Positions 17,490-25,345 of a DNA stretch of 43,045 nt are shown here, piece after piece. The stretch comes from Chloroflexota bacterium (GTDB taxonomy: Bacteria > Chloroflexota > Ktedonobacteria > Ktedonobacterales > Ktedonobacteraceae): assembly GCA_902812455.1 (NCBI GenBank), contig CADDZH010000038.1, positions 1 to 43,045 of the forward strand, written 5' to 3'. A program made the position numbers and the translations under genes. Each line of letters opens with the position of its first letter. The stretch's first letter is position 1. The notes below the pieces were generated by a model, which made no database searches, was not told where the DNA came from, and worked only from the letters and a program-made list of their open reading frames with translations.

Positions 17490-18554
17490 ATGTTAATCGC
17501 CAGGGCGCCGATGCGCATCAGCTTTGGTGGGGGTGGTACAGACCTCGAAGCCTATTATGCTAAGTATGGGGGATTGGTCGTCAGCACGGCGATCAACAAG
17601 TATTTTTACGCCATCATCACAACCGATGAATCCGATGATTTGCAAGTCATCTCCGCCGATTATCGTTCGCTCTTCCGCCACTCGCCCTATAATGATCTCT
17701 TCTGGGACGGAGATTTAGGGCTTCCGAAAGCTGTTTTGCACCATTTTGGCATTCGCCGGGGGATTAACCTCTTTGTCGCCAGCGAGGTGCCTCCTGGTAC
17801 CGGCCTGGGATCATCGAGCGCAGCAGCGGTCACCATGGTACGTGCCATCTCTACCCTGGTCGAGCAGCCCATGACCAAGCAGCAGGTAGCAGAGCTTGCC
17901 TCATATATTGAGATCACGAAGATGGGAATGCCCATCGGCAAGCAAGATCAGTATGCTTCCGCTTTCGGTGGCCTGAACAAGATCACCTTTACTAGCGAGG
18001 GCGTCAGCGTTGAGCCGCTCAACATTGCCCCAGAGGTACGGAGGACATTAGAGCGCCGCCTGATGCTGTTCTTTACAGGAAGCTCACGCGAATCTACCTC
18101 TATTCTGAAGCATCAACGCAAATCAACCCAGGAGCAGGACGAAGCTGTGCTCAAAGCGTTGCATAACATCAAGCAAGTCGCCATTGACATACAGGCCTGC
18201 CTTGAGCGGGGCGACCTGGACGAGTTCGCCAGCCTGCTGCATTATTCGTGGCAGGAGAAGCGCCGGCTTGCCCCCGGCCTCTCGACCAGCTTTATCGACG
18301 AGTGCTACGCTCTTGCGCTTGAACATGGAGCTTCTGGCGGCAAGATTACAGGGGCCGGTGGTGGAGGCTTCCTGATGCTCTATTGTCATGAGGAAGCGCA
18401 GGACACGGTGACTAACGTCCTGGAGCAACGAGGCCTAAAACGCATGAATTTCCGCTTTGACAGCCAGGGCGCAACTGTTCTGCTAAATGTGGCAAACTTT
18501 AACAACCTGTGGGTGGCTCCTTATGCCGAGCCGAAGCTGCAAGCCCTTACTTGA
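17490..18554 (+). CDS. GHMP kinase, D-glycero-D-manno-heptose 7-phosphate kinase-like
   Basis: 354 residues from ATG 17490 with GAGAGGAAG upstream; the longer frame from 17424 lacks a site. The N-terminus RAPMRISFGGGGTDLEAYY is typical of HddA/heptose 7-phosphate kinases and fucokinase-like GHMP enzymes. The ATP loop PPGTGLGSSSAAAV lies near residue 101. The C-terminal GAGGGGFLMLYC motif is present. The next gene encodes a sedoheptulose-7-phosphate isomerase, the preceding step of the same pathway, which strengthens the heptose reading. Product expected: heptose 1,7-bisphosphate. Confidence 0.88.
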   Translation: MLIARAPMRISFGGGGTDLEAYYAKYGGLVVSTAINKYFYAIITTDESDDLQVISADYRSLFRHSPYNDLFWDGDLGLPKAVLHHFGIRRGINLFVASEVPPGTGLGSSSAAAVTMVRAISTLVEQPMTKQQVAELASYIEITKMGMPIGKQDQYASAFGGLNKITFTSEGVSVEPLNIAPEVRRTLERRLMLFFTGSSRESTSILKHQRKSTQEQDEAVLKALHNIKQVAIDIQACLERGDLDEFASLLHYSWQEKRRLAPGLSTSFIDECYALALEHGASGGKITGAGGGGFLMLYCHEEAQDTVTNVLEQRGLKRMNFRFDSQGATVLLNVANFNNLWVAPYAEPKLQALT

Positions 18555-18564
18555 TCATAAAGGG

Positions 18565-18626
18565 AGAGTGCAGAGGGGCGGCGCCCCTCTGCCGGGGTTT
18601 CAGGGGGGCACCCCTGAAGCTTTCTT
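18565..18626 (+). repeat. Dispersed double-hairpin repeat, family A, copy 2
   Basis: Perfect stem GCAGAGGGGC-ggc-GCCCCTCTGC (18570-18592), then CGGGGTTTCAGGGG-ggca-CCCCTGAAGC and a T-rich stretch. It lies between the kinase and isomerase genes. Same plan as 8626-8680 and 21368-21425. Confidence 0.75.
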
Positions 18627-18693
18627 CAAAGCCTGGGCTGTGGTGGAAAGAGTCAAACATTAGTAAGTGGATGTCAGGAAAGGAAATAAGTCG

Positions 18694-19299
18694 GTGGAAA
18701 CGATTAACAGGTACTTTTCAGAACTTGAGCAGATGATTCACGGCATCTCGCTTCCACACCTTGAGCAGGTCTTGCGCCTGCTTGAGGAGGCCTATCACGA
18801 AGGGCATCGCATCTTCATCATGGGCAATGGCGGCAGCGCCGCCACCGCTTCTCACTTTGCCCTTGACCTGGCAAAGAACACTATCACGCCTGGAGCGCCC
18901 CGCCTCAAGGCCATTTCACTGACAGACCACGTGCCCTTAATCACTGCCTGGAGCAACGATACCGCTTACGAACACATCTTTGCCGAGCAACTGGCCAATA
19001 TGATCGAGCCAGGGGATGTCGCTATTGGTATCAGCACAAGCGGCAACTCCCTCAATGTGATCAATGCGATGCGCCTGGCAAAGCAGTATCGGGCCTCTAC
19101 GATTGCCCTGCTCGGCGCGAAGGGAGGCAAGCTCAAAGGGATGGTCGATGCGTATATCCTGGCGCCTGGCCAGAATATCGAGCAAGAAGAAGACGCCCAT
19201 ATGATCCTGGCCCATGTGATCACCCGCCACATGCGCCAGGTGGTGCAATCATATGCGCAGGCCCTGCTCGCCGCCGGAAAAATTAATTCTGTTGTTTGA
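18694..19299 (+). CDS. gmhA: D-sedoheptulose 7-phosphate isomerase (GmhA-like SIS protein)
   Basis: 201 residues from a GTG at 18694, preceded by AGGAAAGGA at proper spacing; the GTG at 18667 has none. SIS domain with FIMGNGGSAATASHFALDL and GISTSGNSLNVINAM. The C-terminal EDAHMILAHVITRHM carries the GmhA-type His residues. Known: it converts sedoheptulose 7-phosphate to D-glycero-D-manno-heptose 7-phosphate, the substrate of the upstream kinase. The last 17 bases overlap the 3' end of the convergent epimerase gene. A DnaA initiator-associating (DiaA) role is the main alternative for this fold. Confidence 0.87.
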   Translation: METINRYFSELEQMIHGISLPHLEQVLRLLEEAYHEGHRIFIMGNGGSAATASHFALDLAKNTITPGAPRLKAISLTDHVPLITAWSNDTAYEHIFAEQLANMIEPGDVAIGISTSGNSLNVINAMRLAKQYRASTIALLGAKGGKLKGMVDAYILAPGQNIEQEEDAHMILAHVITRHMRQVVQSYAQALLAAGKINSVV

Positions 19300-20212
19300 A
19301 GAAATCCACCGTTGCCCTGATCCCTTCATCCAGGGACACTTGTGGTCTCCATCCCAGAACCTGTGCCGCCTTGCTACAATCGAAGTAGGCCAGGTGAATA
19401 TCGCCGGGGCGTTTGGGCGCGCGCACGATCTCCGGCCTGTAGCCTGTAATCTCTGCCAGGGCATTGTAAATGGCATTCACCGAGGTTCCCTTCCCCGTGC
19501 CAATACAGCATATCTCATTATCTCCCCGCTCAAAGGCCAGCACATTGGCACGCGCCACATCCTCAACGTAGACATAATCTTTCTGCTGCTCTCCATCCCA
19601 GTCGATGCGTACCGGCTCATGCGCCAGAAAACGCTTCGCAAAAATAGCAATGACTCCCGCTTCACCGTTGGGGTCCTGCCTCGGCCCATACACGTTCCCA
19701 TAGCGCAGCGCGGTATATATCAGGCCTTGCGCCTGCTGCCAGTAACGCAAATAATGCTCGGCAACCATCTTTGTAATGCCATATGGCGATTCGGGATGCT
19801 GTGGCGTTTCCTCTGTAATCGGCAAATGGGTAGGAGTGCCGTAGGTTGCGCCAGAGGAGGCAAAGATAATCTTCCTCGTCCCAACGCGAGTACAATTTGT
19901 CAAAACATTGAGCAGGCCAAGAACGTTGACTCGCGCATCGAGGTTGGGATCGCGAGTCGAGATGGCTACGCTATGTTGTGCAGCCTGGTGGCTCACTACC
20001 TCTGGCCGGACTTCATCGAATACGCGATTTAGGCCGGCTTCATCTGTGATATCAACATGATAGAAACGGGCCTGCGGGTTTACATTACCCTTCTTCCCGC
20101 CACCTTCCTCCCATAAACTATCAGCGACAGCGACCTCGTGGCCCGCCGCCACACACTGATCAACAATATGCGAACCAATAAAACCCGCTCCACCTGTTAC
20201 TAATATCCTCAT
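19283..20212 (-). CDS. NAD-dependent sugar-nucleotide epimerase/dehydratase (UDP-glucose 4-epimerase-like)
   Basis: 309 residues. Rossmann motif VTGGAGFIGSHIVDQ at the N-terminus, SSGATYG, and the catalytic pair Tyr144/Lys148 in YGITK of an extended SDR. VYVEDVARANVLAFERG and a substrate-binding C-terminus follow. It resembles the short GalE-type epimerases of actinobacteria and Chloroflexota. Exact substrate not determinable; UDP-glucose/UDP-galactose is most likely. Convergent and overlapping with gmhA. No strong ribosome site is seen before the ATG at 20212. Confidence 0.88.
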   Translation of the reverse strand: MRILVTGGAGFIGSHIVDQCVAAGHEVAVADSLWEEGGGKKGNVNPQARFYHVDITDEAGLNRVFDEVRPEVVSHQAAQHSVAISTRDPNLDARVNVLGLLNVLTNCTRVGTRKIIFASSGATYGTPTHLPITEETPQHPESPYGITKMVAEHYLRYWQQAQGLIYTALRYGNVYGPRQDPNGEAGVIAIFAKRFLAHEPVRIDWDGEQQKDYVYVEDVARANVLAFERGDNEICCIGTGKGTSVNAIYNALAEITGYRPEIVRAPKRPGDIHLAYFDCSKAAQVLGWRPQVSLDEGIRATVDFFKQQN

Positions 20213-20374
20213 ATGGAATCTTTCTAACCTTTCTTTCCTTAAAGTATGAATTCATACCTATCTTCTGATGGACGATGGTGAATTGTAACGACCCACATCG
20301 GTAATCTTCATAATCATCCTTCTTGGTGTGCGTACACTTGACCTTTGCGGGTTGAGTGTGTATACTTTCCCTGC

Positions 20375-20424
20375 AAGGGCGACACGAGCGTTGCCCTTTC
20401 ACGACCCGCTTGTGGGATTGAAAC
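20375..20424 (-). repeat. Solitary CRISPR-repeat-like element with adjacent hairpin
   Basis: GACCCGCTTGTGGGATTGAA plus AC at 20403-20424. On the minus strand it reads GTTTCAATCCC...CAAGCGGG, the same backbone as the pair at 2095-2207 (one difference across the first 19 bases). Next to it, AAGGGCGAC/GTTGCCCTT (20375-20398) forms a stem with one wobble pair. A single copy, not an array. The rest of the 237-base gap shows nothing I can name. Confidence 0.45.
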
Positions 20425-20449
20425 ATTATACCAGAGATGTTCAGCCTCA

Positions 20450-21301
20450 TCAAACGAGTTGTTCCAATGCGGCCTGCAATTCCTTAGGATGCGTTAGAAC
20501 CGGGAAAATATGCAGGCCCGTCTCCTGGTGTAATCGCTCCAGCAGGCGCTGATCCCCCGGATCGGCTATAGCCACCGTCAGTACATTGCGTTCTCTCCCC
20601 AGAGGATAACAGCGCAGTTCCTGCGCTAACCTGGGATTGATGAGCTGCTGCAGGTGCTCAATAGGAGATCGAGGGAGCAATGATAGATAGGGGATGCCTA
20701 ATTTGCGTGCCAGGATCGGCAGGTCTCCTGTCAAAGAGGAATGAGCAGCCTGATCTTGTGATGGCCTTATTTTACGTATGGGTTTTTCTGCCAGCAGGCG
20801 CGCACAGACTTGCAATCTACTGGCGGCCTCGATGAACTCATAGATATTGCTATATGGTACCGGATAGGCGCTGTGCCCAATGGCTACATCGCAGGGCTGG
20901 ATGATCTCCTCCTCCGTATTGTGTATGCGCCAGAGTAAGGCATCCCACAGGCGAGCCTGCACAATTTGCCCGCCCTGCAAATTGGCCCCAAGCAGCAGGA
21001 AGTAAAGGGTGTGATCGAGGCGAAAAATGACATCGGTTTTACGCACAAGCGGGCGCAGGCTCTGCAAAAGATAGCCCGTGCTGGCTTCAGGATCAGCATA
21101 TGCCAGGTGATCAATATTCAATTTCTCCGCAAATTCAAAAGTAAGCTTGATGGTTACTAACGCTAATGCCAGCGAGTCCGAGTATGTTGAGGTTATCTGC
21201 CTGATTCTCGCTGCAATATGGTCAATGGCTTGCATCGTTTCGTAGCCATATGGGTTCGTTACATGCTCCATGCTCAAGCGGGAGAAGGCTTCCTTGCTCA
21301 T
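20450..21301 (-). CDS. Degenerate GGDEF-like domain fused to an MshEN/GspE-N-like domain
   Basis: 283 residues, AAAGGAG seven bases before the ATG. The middle part (LRPLVRKTDVIFRLDHTLYF then LLLGANLQGG) follows the GGDEF fold pattern, but the signature GG(D/E)EF is replaced by LDHTLYF, so no cyclase activity is expected. The last ~85 residues (ARKLGIPYLSLL, INPRLAQELRCYPLGRE, LTVAIADPGD, ETGLHIFPVLTHPKELQAA) match the pattern of type II secretion ATPase N-domains, which bind c-di-GMP in MshE. No ATPase part is present. Likely a nucleotide-responsive regulatory or adaptor protein; this is inference. Confidence 0.65.
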   Translation of the reverse strand: MSKEAFSRLSMEHVTNPYGYETMQAIDHIAARIRQITSTYSDSLALALVTIKLTFEFAEKLNIDHLAYADPEASTGYLLQSLRPLVRKTDVIFRLDHTLYFLLLGANLQGGQIVQARLWDALLWRIHNTEEEIIQPCDVAIGHSAYPVPYSNIYEFIEAASRLQVCARLLAEKPIRKIRPSQDQAAHSSLTGDLPILARKLGIPYLSLLPRSPIEHLQQLINPRLAQELRCYPLGRERNVLTVAIADPGDQRLLERLHQETGLHIFPVLTHPKELQAALEQLV

Positions 21302-21367
21302 CTAACAGCTCCTTTGTGTCCATGTTTGGTTCATATCAAATCCGGTTGAACAGTGACCGAAAAGAGC

Positions 21368-21425
21368 GGGGGTGCAGGGGGCAACCAGCTCCCTGCCGGG
21401 GTTTAGGGGTGTCCCCCAAAAAATC
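21368..21425. repeat. Dispersed double-hairpin repeat, family A, copy 3
   Basis: GCAGGGGGC...GCTCCCTGC stem, then CGGGGTTTAGGGGTGTCCCCC with an A-run. Same arrangement as the copies at 8626 and 18565. It lies upstream of the 21301 start and downstream of the 21538 stop, in the gap between two minus-strand genes. Confidence 0.7.
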
Positions 21426-21537
21426 ACTTTTTAAGCGGATTTGGTATCAATACTAAACGAGAGCCGATGGCAAGAAAGGCATGAATCTGGTTACAGTTCC
21501 GTTAAGACTTGGAAATTATGGTTAAGAAGAATCTTTC

Positions 21538-22467
21538 TCACACCATTCCCAGATCAAATTGTTTGATAAGTGTTTGCAAAGGTTCCATCATGCTATCAAA
21601 CTGTACTTGCAACTGGTCAACCTGCTGCATTAAGTCAAAAAGTAGTGTACAGACAGCCTCATCGTCGTTAGCCGAGATAGCCTGGAAGCTGGGCACAATG
21701 TCGCCAAAGATAGCCCCGGCACAGTCCAAAAGCACGAGAAATGCTTCATCGATCGCTGAGAGAGAGGGAACAGATGAGGCCAGGCGCGCAAACTGATCCG
21801 TAAAAGGGGTCAACCTGGCGTAGTTCTCCTGCCAGTAGCTCACATTTGCAGTTACGGCTGCAAGAGCCTGCTTCCAGGGTTCTTGATTCACAGAATGCAG
21901 CCAATCCTGGTTATCTTCCCTTGTTGCAAGCCGTGGCACAGTGTCCTCGCTAGAAGCATCAGGAACAGCGGTTACATCCAGGGCATCGAGCAGGTACTCA
22001 ATTGCATTGTTAAGGAGCTGGCACAGCGATTCTATACGGGTTACAGCAGCCTTGATAGCCCGAAGCTTCATCCAGGTGTGCTGGCGCCGGAGCAAATTCT
22101 CGGCGAAGGCCTGCTCGGAATCAGTTGCGATATTGATGCTCATCACTTCTGGTAAGGCAATGCGATAGCAATAATCAACACAGCAAAAGAGATGATGCAG
22201 GCTAAAGCTAAGGATATCCAGGTCGTCTACATCTGCTCGCTCGCTGAAATAGGCCACAGCCTGCTTTAGCAGAACTGCTAATCCTGCCACAGCTCTTACG
22301 CGGTCTTCCACTTCCACAACTTCCTGGCGCCCATCTAGTGACTGGCCCCTGTTGCTATCTACTGCGAGCTGCCTGGTTTCCGCCTCGCTGAGCTTCTGGC
22401 CCTCCTTTCCAGGAGAAGCAGGCTCCCTCCCTTCCAGAGTGCCTTCTTCAGGCTTCTGGCTGCTCAT
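21538..22467 (-). CDS. Hypothetical protein, helical, cytoplasmic
   Basis: 309 residues, GGGAGG ten bases before the ATG at 22467. The first ~50 residues are polar and probably disordered. The rest is mostly alpha-helical with many Leu/Asp/Glu residues and a Cys-Cys pair in HHLFCCVDYCYRIAL. No membrane segment and no catalytic motif recognised. It lies between the GGDEF/MshEN-like gene and the Clp_N gene on the same strand, with gaps over 200 bases, so an operon is uncertain. Function unknown. Confidence 0.75.
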   Translation of the reverse strand: MSSQKPEEGTLEGREPASPGKEGQKLSEAETRQLAVDSNRGQSLDGRQEVVEVEDRVRAVAGLAVLLKQAVAYFSERADVDDLDILSFSLHHLFCCVDYCYRIALPEVMSINIATDSEQAFAENLLRRQHTWMKLRAIKAAVTRIESLCQLLNNAIEYLLDALDVTAVPDASSEDTVPRLATREDNQDWLHSVNQEPWKQALAAVTANVSYWQENYARLTPFTDQFARLASSVPSLSAIDEAFLVLLDCAGAIFGDIVPSFQAISANDDEAVCTLLFDLMQQVDQLQVQFDSMMEPLQTLIKQFDLGMV

Positions 22468-22512
22468 TGTGCACTCTACCTCCCTTCCACAATACCACTA
22501 TATAGGGATCCA

Positions 22513-22540
22513 GGGCAATCCTTGCGATTGCCCCTACCAT
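22513..22540. repeat. Dispersed hairpin repeat, family C, copy 1
   Basis: GGGCAATC-cttgc-GATTGCCC followed by CCTACCAT. The CCTTGCG loop and CCCCTACCAT tail recur in the cluster at 28935-29040. Confidence 0.55.
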
Positions 22541-22694
22541 AGACGAGGATGTGACACCCGATTTTTGGTAGAACCCCACGATATGCTCTTCTATCATTAC
22601 TTATTGTACTGATCGGCCCTAAGCTGTAGGGGCGGGAGCGGGGATGGCGTGGTGGGGGCGCTTGCGCCGCCCGCATCTGAATGGCACCCTCCGC

Positions 22695-23177
22695 TCAAGC
22701 CTGCTCTTCTGGTGGTTGCGGTGATTGTGGCGCCTGCCTCAATATCTCCAGCGTTTTGGCACGCGCCCGCTCCAGCTCCACACCCTGCATGGTAAGTATC
22801 CATCCCGCAATGCCTTCTCCTTCGCGTACCAGGCCTAACAGGATATGTTCTGTGCCAATATAATGGTGATTCAACCGGCGCGCTTCATCAACCGCCAGTT
22901 CGATCACCCTCTTCGAACGTGGTGTGAGGCCGATTTGACCAGGAGGAACATGTTCCCCTCGACCGATGATATTTTCGACCTCTGCTCTCACTGTGTTCAG
23001 ATTAACGCCCATGCTCTGCAACACTTTCACACCCACACCTTCACCCTCATCTACCAGGCCAAGCAAAAGGTGTTCCGTCCCAATGTAGTTATGCTGGAAG
23101 CGCTGGGCCTCTTCCTGCGCCAGGCTCAAGACTTTGCGCGCTCGCTCGGTGAACTTGTCGATTCTGTCTCTGTTCAT
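22695..23177 (-). CDS. Stand-alone double Clp_N (ClpC N-domain) protein
   Basis: 160 residues. ATG at 23177 with GAAGAAGG upstream. Two Clp_N repeats make up almost the whole protein: residues ~5-75 (FTERARKVLSLAQEEAQRF, then HNYIGTEHLLLGLV) and ~80-150 (LTPRSKRVIELAVDEARRL, then HHYIGTEHILLGLV). No AAA+ module follows; the protein ends in a Pro/Gln/Glu tail. Known for the domain: substrate/adaptor docking on ClpA/ClpC (phospho-arginine binding in ClpC). Inferred: a free decoy or adaptor resembling the ClpC N-domain. The CHAT-Clp fusion begins 2.2 kb away. Confidence 0.9.
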   Translation of the reverse strand: MNRDRIDKFTERARKVLSLAQEEAQRFQHNYIGTEHLLLGLVDEGEGVGVKVLQSMGVNLNTVRAEVENIIGRGEHVPPGQIGLTPRSKRVIELAVDEARRLNHHYIGTEHILLGLVREGEGIAGWILTMQGVELERARAKTLEILRQAPQSPQPPEEQA

Positions 23178-23716
23178 CTGTTACTGCCTTCTTCCAGGGG
23201 AATGTGGAATTGCTCTACCGGCCTCAGCCTAAAAAGAAGCTCTACATGAACGGCCTATAACGAGGTAATGCCACTTCAGTATACCAGATAGTATCAACTT
23301 GCGCCCTGGCCCCTTGTCCCCGCCTTGTGGTGAAATATCCCACTTCTAAACCACTTGACAAACATAGCTCCCAGGTATGAAAATGCACATATGCGTACAA
23401 AAGTGTATTTCAGGCAGCCATTGCGGATTTTTGATGCGCAAACCTCTCTCTTGTTCTCCGTTTCTAATAAAGAAAGAGGCAATAGTGGCCAGTACTACTT
23501 TGTCGATGTCCATTTGACGAATGAAACCTTGGCCCCCACAAGGGAGGCCACTACATTTTCTAGTCCCGAACGAGGGATGTGTAGTGACTCCCCTTGCGGG
23601 AGTCAGGTCATAATCCAGTCGAATAAGCTCTAAACATCCAGAGATGTAACCTGATGCGTAAGATATGCGTCTTAGATGTAGTCTGAAATACGCGAAATAT
23701 GTAACAGAAAATCACG
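23178..23716. other. Intergenic region between divergent Clp_N and Y-polymerase genes
   Basis: 539 bases without a supported gene. It holds the family B repeat at 23525-23608. The promoters of both flanking genes should lie here, but I see no strong sigma-A match, no CIRCE inverted repeat and no recognisable CtsR or LexA box. Confidence 0.5.
23525..23608. repeat. Dispersed double-hairpin repeat, family B, copy 2
   Basis: GGCCCCC-acaag-GGAGGCC (one mismatch), CACTACAT, then TGTAGTG and TGACTCCC-cttgc-GGGAGTCA (23585-23605). Same order and nearly the same length as 12295-12373. Confidence 0.75.
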
Positions 23717-25147
23717 ATGCAGCAATATAACTTACACACTACGACACAGCCTCCATTACAACCATCAACCAGTATTGCTACCGAGCAGCGGCCCATTGCA
23801 GCAAGCGATGTCCATCAACAGCAAGCGGCGCGGGCAGCAGAACGCGCTCGCTTGCGCCAGGGCATTATGCATGTGCGTATTCGCCATTTTTACTGTACCC
23901 TGGAAGAGATGTTTGACCCTTCGCTGCGCGGGCAGCCTTTTGTGGTAGGCACCGGAACAGGGCGACCAAATGAACCGGGACGTGTTATCGACGTTTCTCC
24001 GGCAGCTATGCGGCTGGGGCTGGCTCCAGGAATGCCTCTGCGGCGCGCGCATCGCATTGCCCCGCGTACACGCTTTCTCCCCGCATCTTATGATCGTTAC
24101 CAGCCCGTACTCCAGCGATTGCGCGAGCGCTATCGTTCCTACTCGCGCATCATCGAGTCGCTACCTATTGCCGATACATTCATCGACTTGCGCGGATGCG
24201 AGCAAACTTTTGATTCGCCCGTATCACTGGCGGAGCGACTCTGCGCCGAAATCGCCGAGATGGGCTTGACGGCGCTGATCGGCATCGCCAGCGGCAAAAC
24301 TATCGCAGAGCTTGCAGCTCTGATGAGCCGTAAGGATGGCCGGCAGGGCGTCCTCTACATCCCGCCTGGCCGCGAGGCATCATTTGTGCAAACGCTGCCC
24401 CTCTCCATGCTCTTGCAGTTGCGCACTGCCGGCATAGGGAGTCCGGGCGCCTTACCCGAGCTGGGAGAGCAGGCGGAGAATCCTGGTTCGCGCCCACCGC
24501 AAGTAGAGGGGAAAAGTGAAGAGTTCGACCCGGTGGCGGTTGCCGAACTGGTGGCGCATCTCAGGGATTTCGGCATCACTACCTTTGCACAGGTCGCAGC
24601 GCTGACGGAAGAAGGGTTGCACCGGCGCCTGGGACAGCTTGGGAGCTGGGTCTACCATGTAGCCTGTGGCGAAGATAGCAGCCTTGTCGTGCCCGATGCT
24701 CCGCCTCTCAGCCAGAATGCACGCGTGCGTTTCCATGGCCCCGCCGATGCCGATGAGACATGCGCCGCCATTCGCAAGCTTGCCGATTATCTAGGAGAGC
24801 GACTGCAGGAGCAAAGGCTGAAAGGGAAGGCTATTGGCCTCATCCTCTGGCCCCAGCGGTTCGTGAGCAGGAACACGCGCAGGCTCGTGCTCAACGAAGA
24901 AGGCGAAGAGATCGCAGTAACTACTGCTGAAGAAACCATTGGCGGGCAGATGTTGCTCTCTCGCCATACAGACGAGCCTGATGTCCTTGCCCACCATGCT
25001 CTCATGCTCTTTGCGCAGCACCACCTACCCGCAAATCGTTACTTGCAGGTTCAGTTGCGTATCGGCGATATTATTGCCGTTGCCCAACCCTACTATCCGC
25101 CACCAGCTCGCGCCAGGGGACGCCCAACCCGCAAACTAGATCGATGA
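23717..25147 (+). CDS. ImuB-like Y-family DNA polymerase homologue, catalytic acidic residues lost
   Basis: 476 residues. The N-terminal 50 residues are Gln-rich and probably disordered; an ATG at 23867 is an alternative start and neither has a good ribosome site. The fold blocks of Y-family polymerases are recognisable: residues 51-65 (HVRIRHFYCTLEEM), RRAHRIAPRTRFLP, SYSRIIESLPIADTFIDLRG, GIASGKTIAELAA, the little-finger domain and a C-terminal extension. The first-motif Asp residues are Arg54/Arg56. The SIDE motif is P150-I-A-D153, so both metal-binding sites are gone. Known: ImuB has lost the same residues and acts as a bridge for DnaE2 mutasome formation. No imuA or dnaE2 is visible. Inferred: an accessory factor in damage tolerance. 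Confidence 0.8.
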   Translation: MQQYNLHTTTQPPLQPSTSIATEQRPIAASDVHQQQAARAAERARLRQGIMHVRIRHFYCTLEEMFDPSLRGQPFVVGTGTGRPNEPGRVIDVSPAAMRLGLAPGMPLRRAHRIAPRTRFLPASYDRYQPVLQRLRERYRSYSRIIESLPIADTFIDLRGCEQTFDSPVSLAERLCAEIAEMGLTALIGIASGKTIAELAALMSRKDGRQGVLYIPPGREASFVQTLPLSMLLQLRTAGIGSPGALPELGEQAENPGSRPPQVEGKSEEFDPVAVAELVAHLRDFGITTFAQVAALTEEGLHRRLGQLGSWVYHVACGEDSSLVVPDAPPLSQNARVRFHGPADADETCAAIRKLADYLGERLQEQRLKGKAIGLILWPQRFVSRNTRRLVLNEEGEEIAVTTAEETIGGQMLLSRHTDEPDVLAHHALMLFAQHHLPANRYLQVQLRIGDIIAVAQPYYPPPARARGRPTRKLDR

Positions 25148-25165
25148 GGCAAGCTTCAAGTCCTC

Positions 25166-25195
25166 TTTTCATTATGCTGATAAGTATGATACAAT
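25166..25195 (+). promoter_or_regulatory. Weak candidate promoter of the CHAT-Clp gene
   Basis: TTTTCA (25166-25171) and TACAAT (25190-25195) with an 18-base spacer. The -10 is preceded by TATGA. Consensus only. Confidence 0.3.
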
Positions 25196-25237
25196 GGGCA
25201 TACCTTTAAAGCTGAACCTGTTCTCCATGAGGGAGCC

Positions 25238-25261
25238 AGGATGCCAATCAATTGGCATCCT
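25238..25261. promoter_or_regulatory. Perfect interrupted palindrome, candidate operator
   Basis: AGGATGCCAAT, two bases, then ATTGGCATCCT: 11-base arms without a mismatch, 84 bases before the CHAT-Clp start codon and downstream of the promoter-like -10. The two-base centre and absence of a T-run argue against a terminator and for a dimeric regulator's site. It does not match CIRCE. Confidence 0.5.
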
Positions 25262-25345
25262 AATATGTCACGGTCAGTAAGGTTGATAGTCCACCTGGGG
25301 ACGGACGATGTTTGTAGGGAAGACGGAGAGTGAAAGAGAAGAAAT

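Noticed and set aside
17490..19299. LPS inner-core heptose pathway
   Set aside because: No LPS transferase or heptose nucleotidyltransferase in view and the inferred lineage is not expected to make LPS; kept only as heptose-phosphate genes.
23178..23716. Heat-shock control (CIRCE or CtsR box) of the Clp_N gene
   Set aside because: No matching inverted or direct repeat found in the gap.
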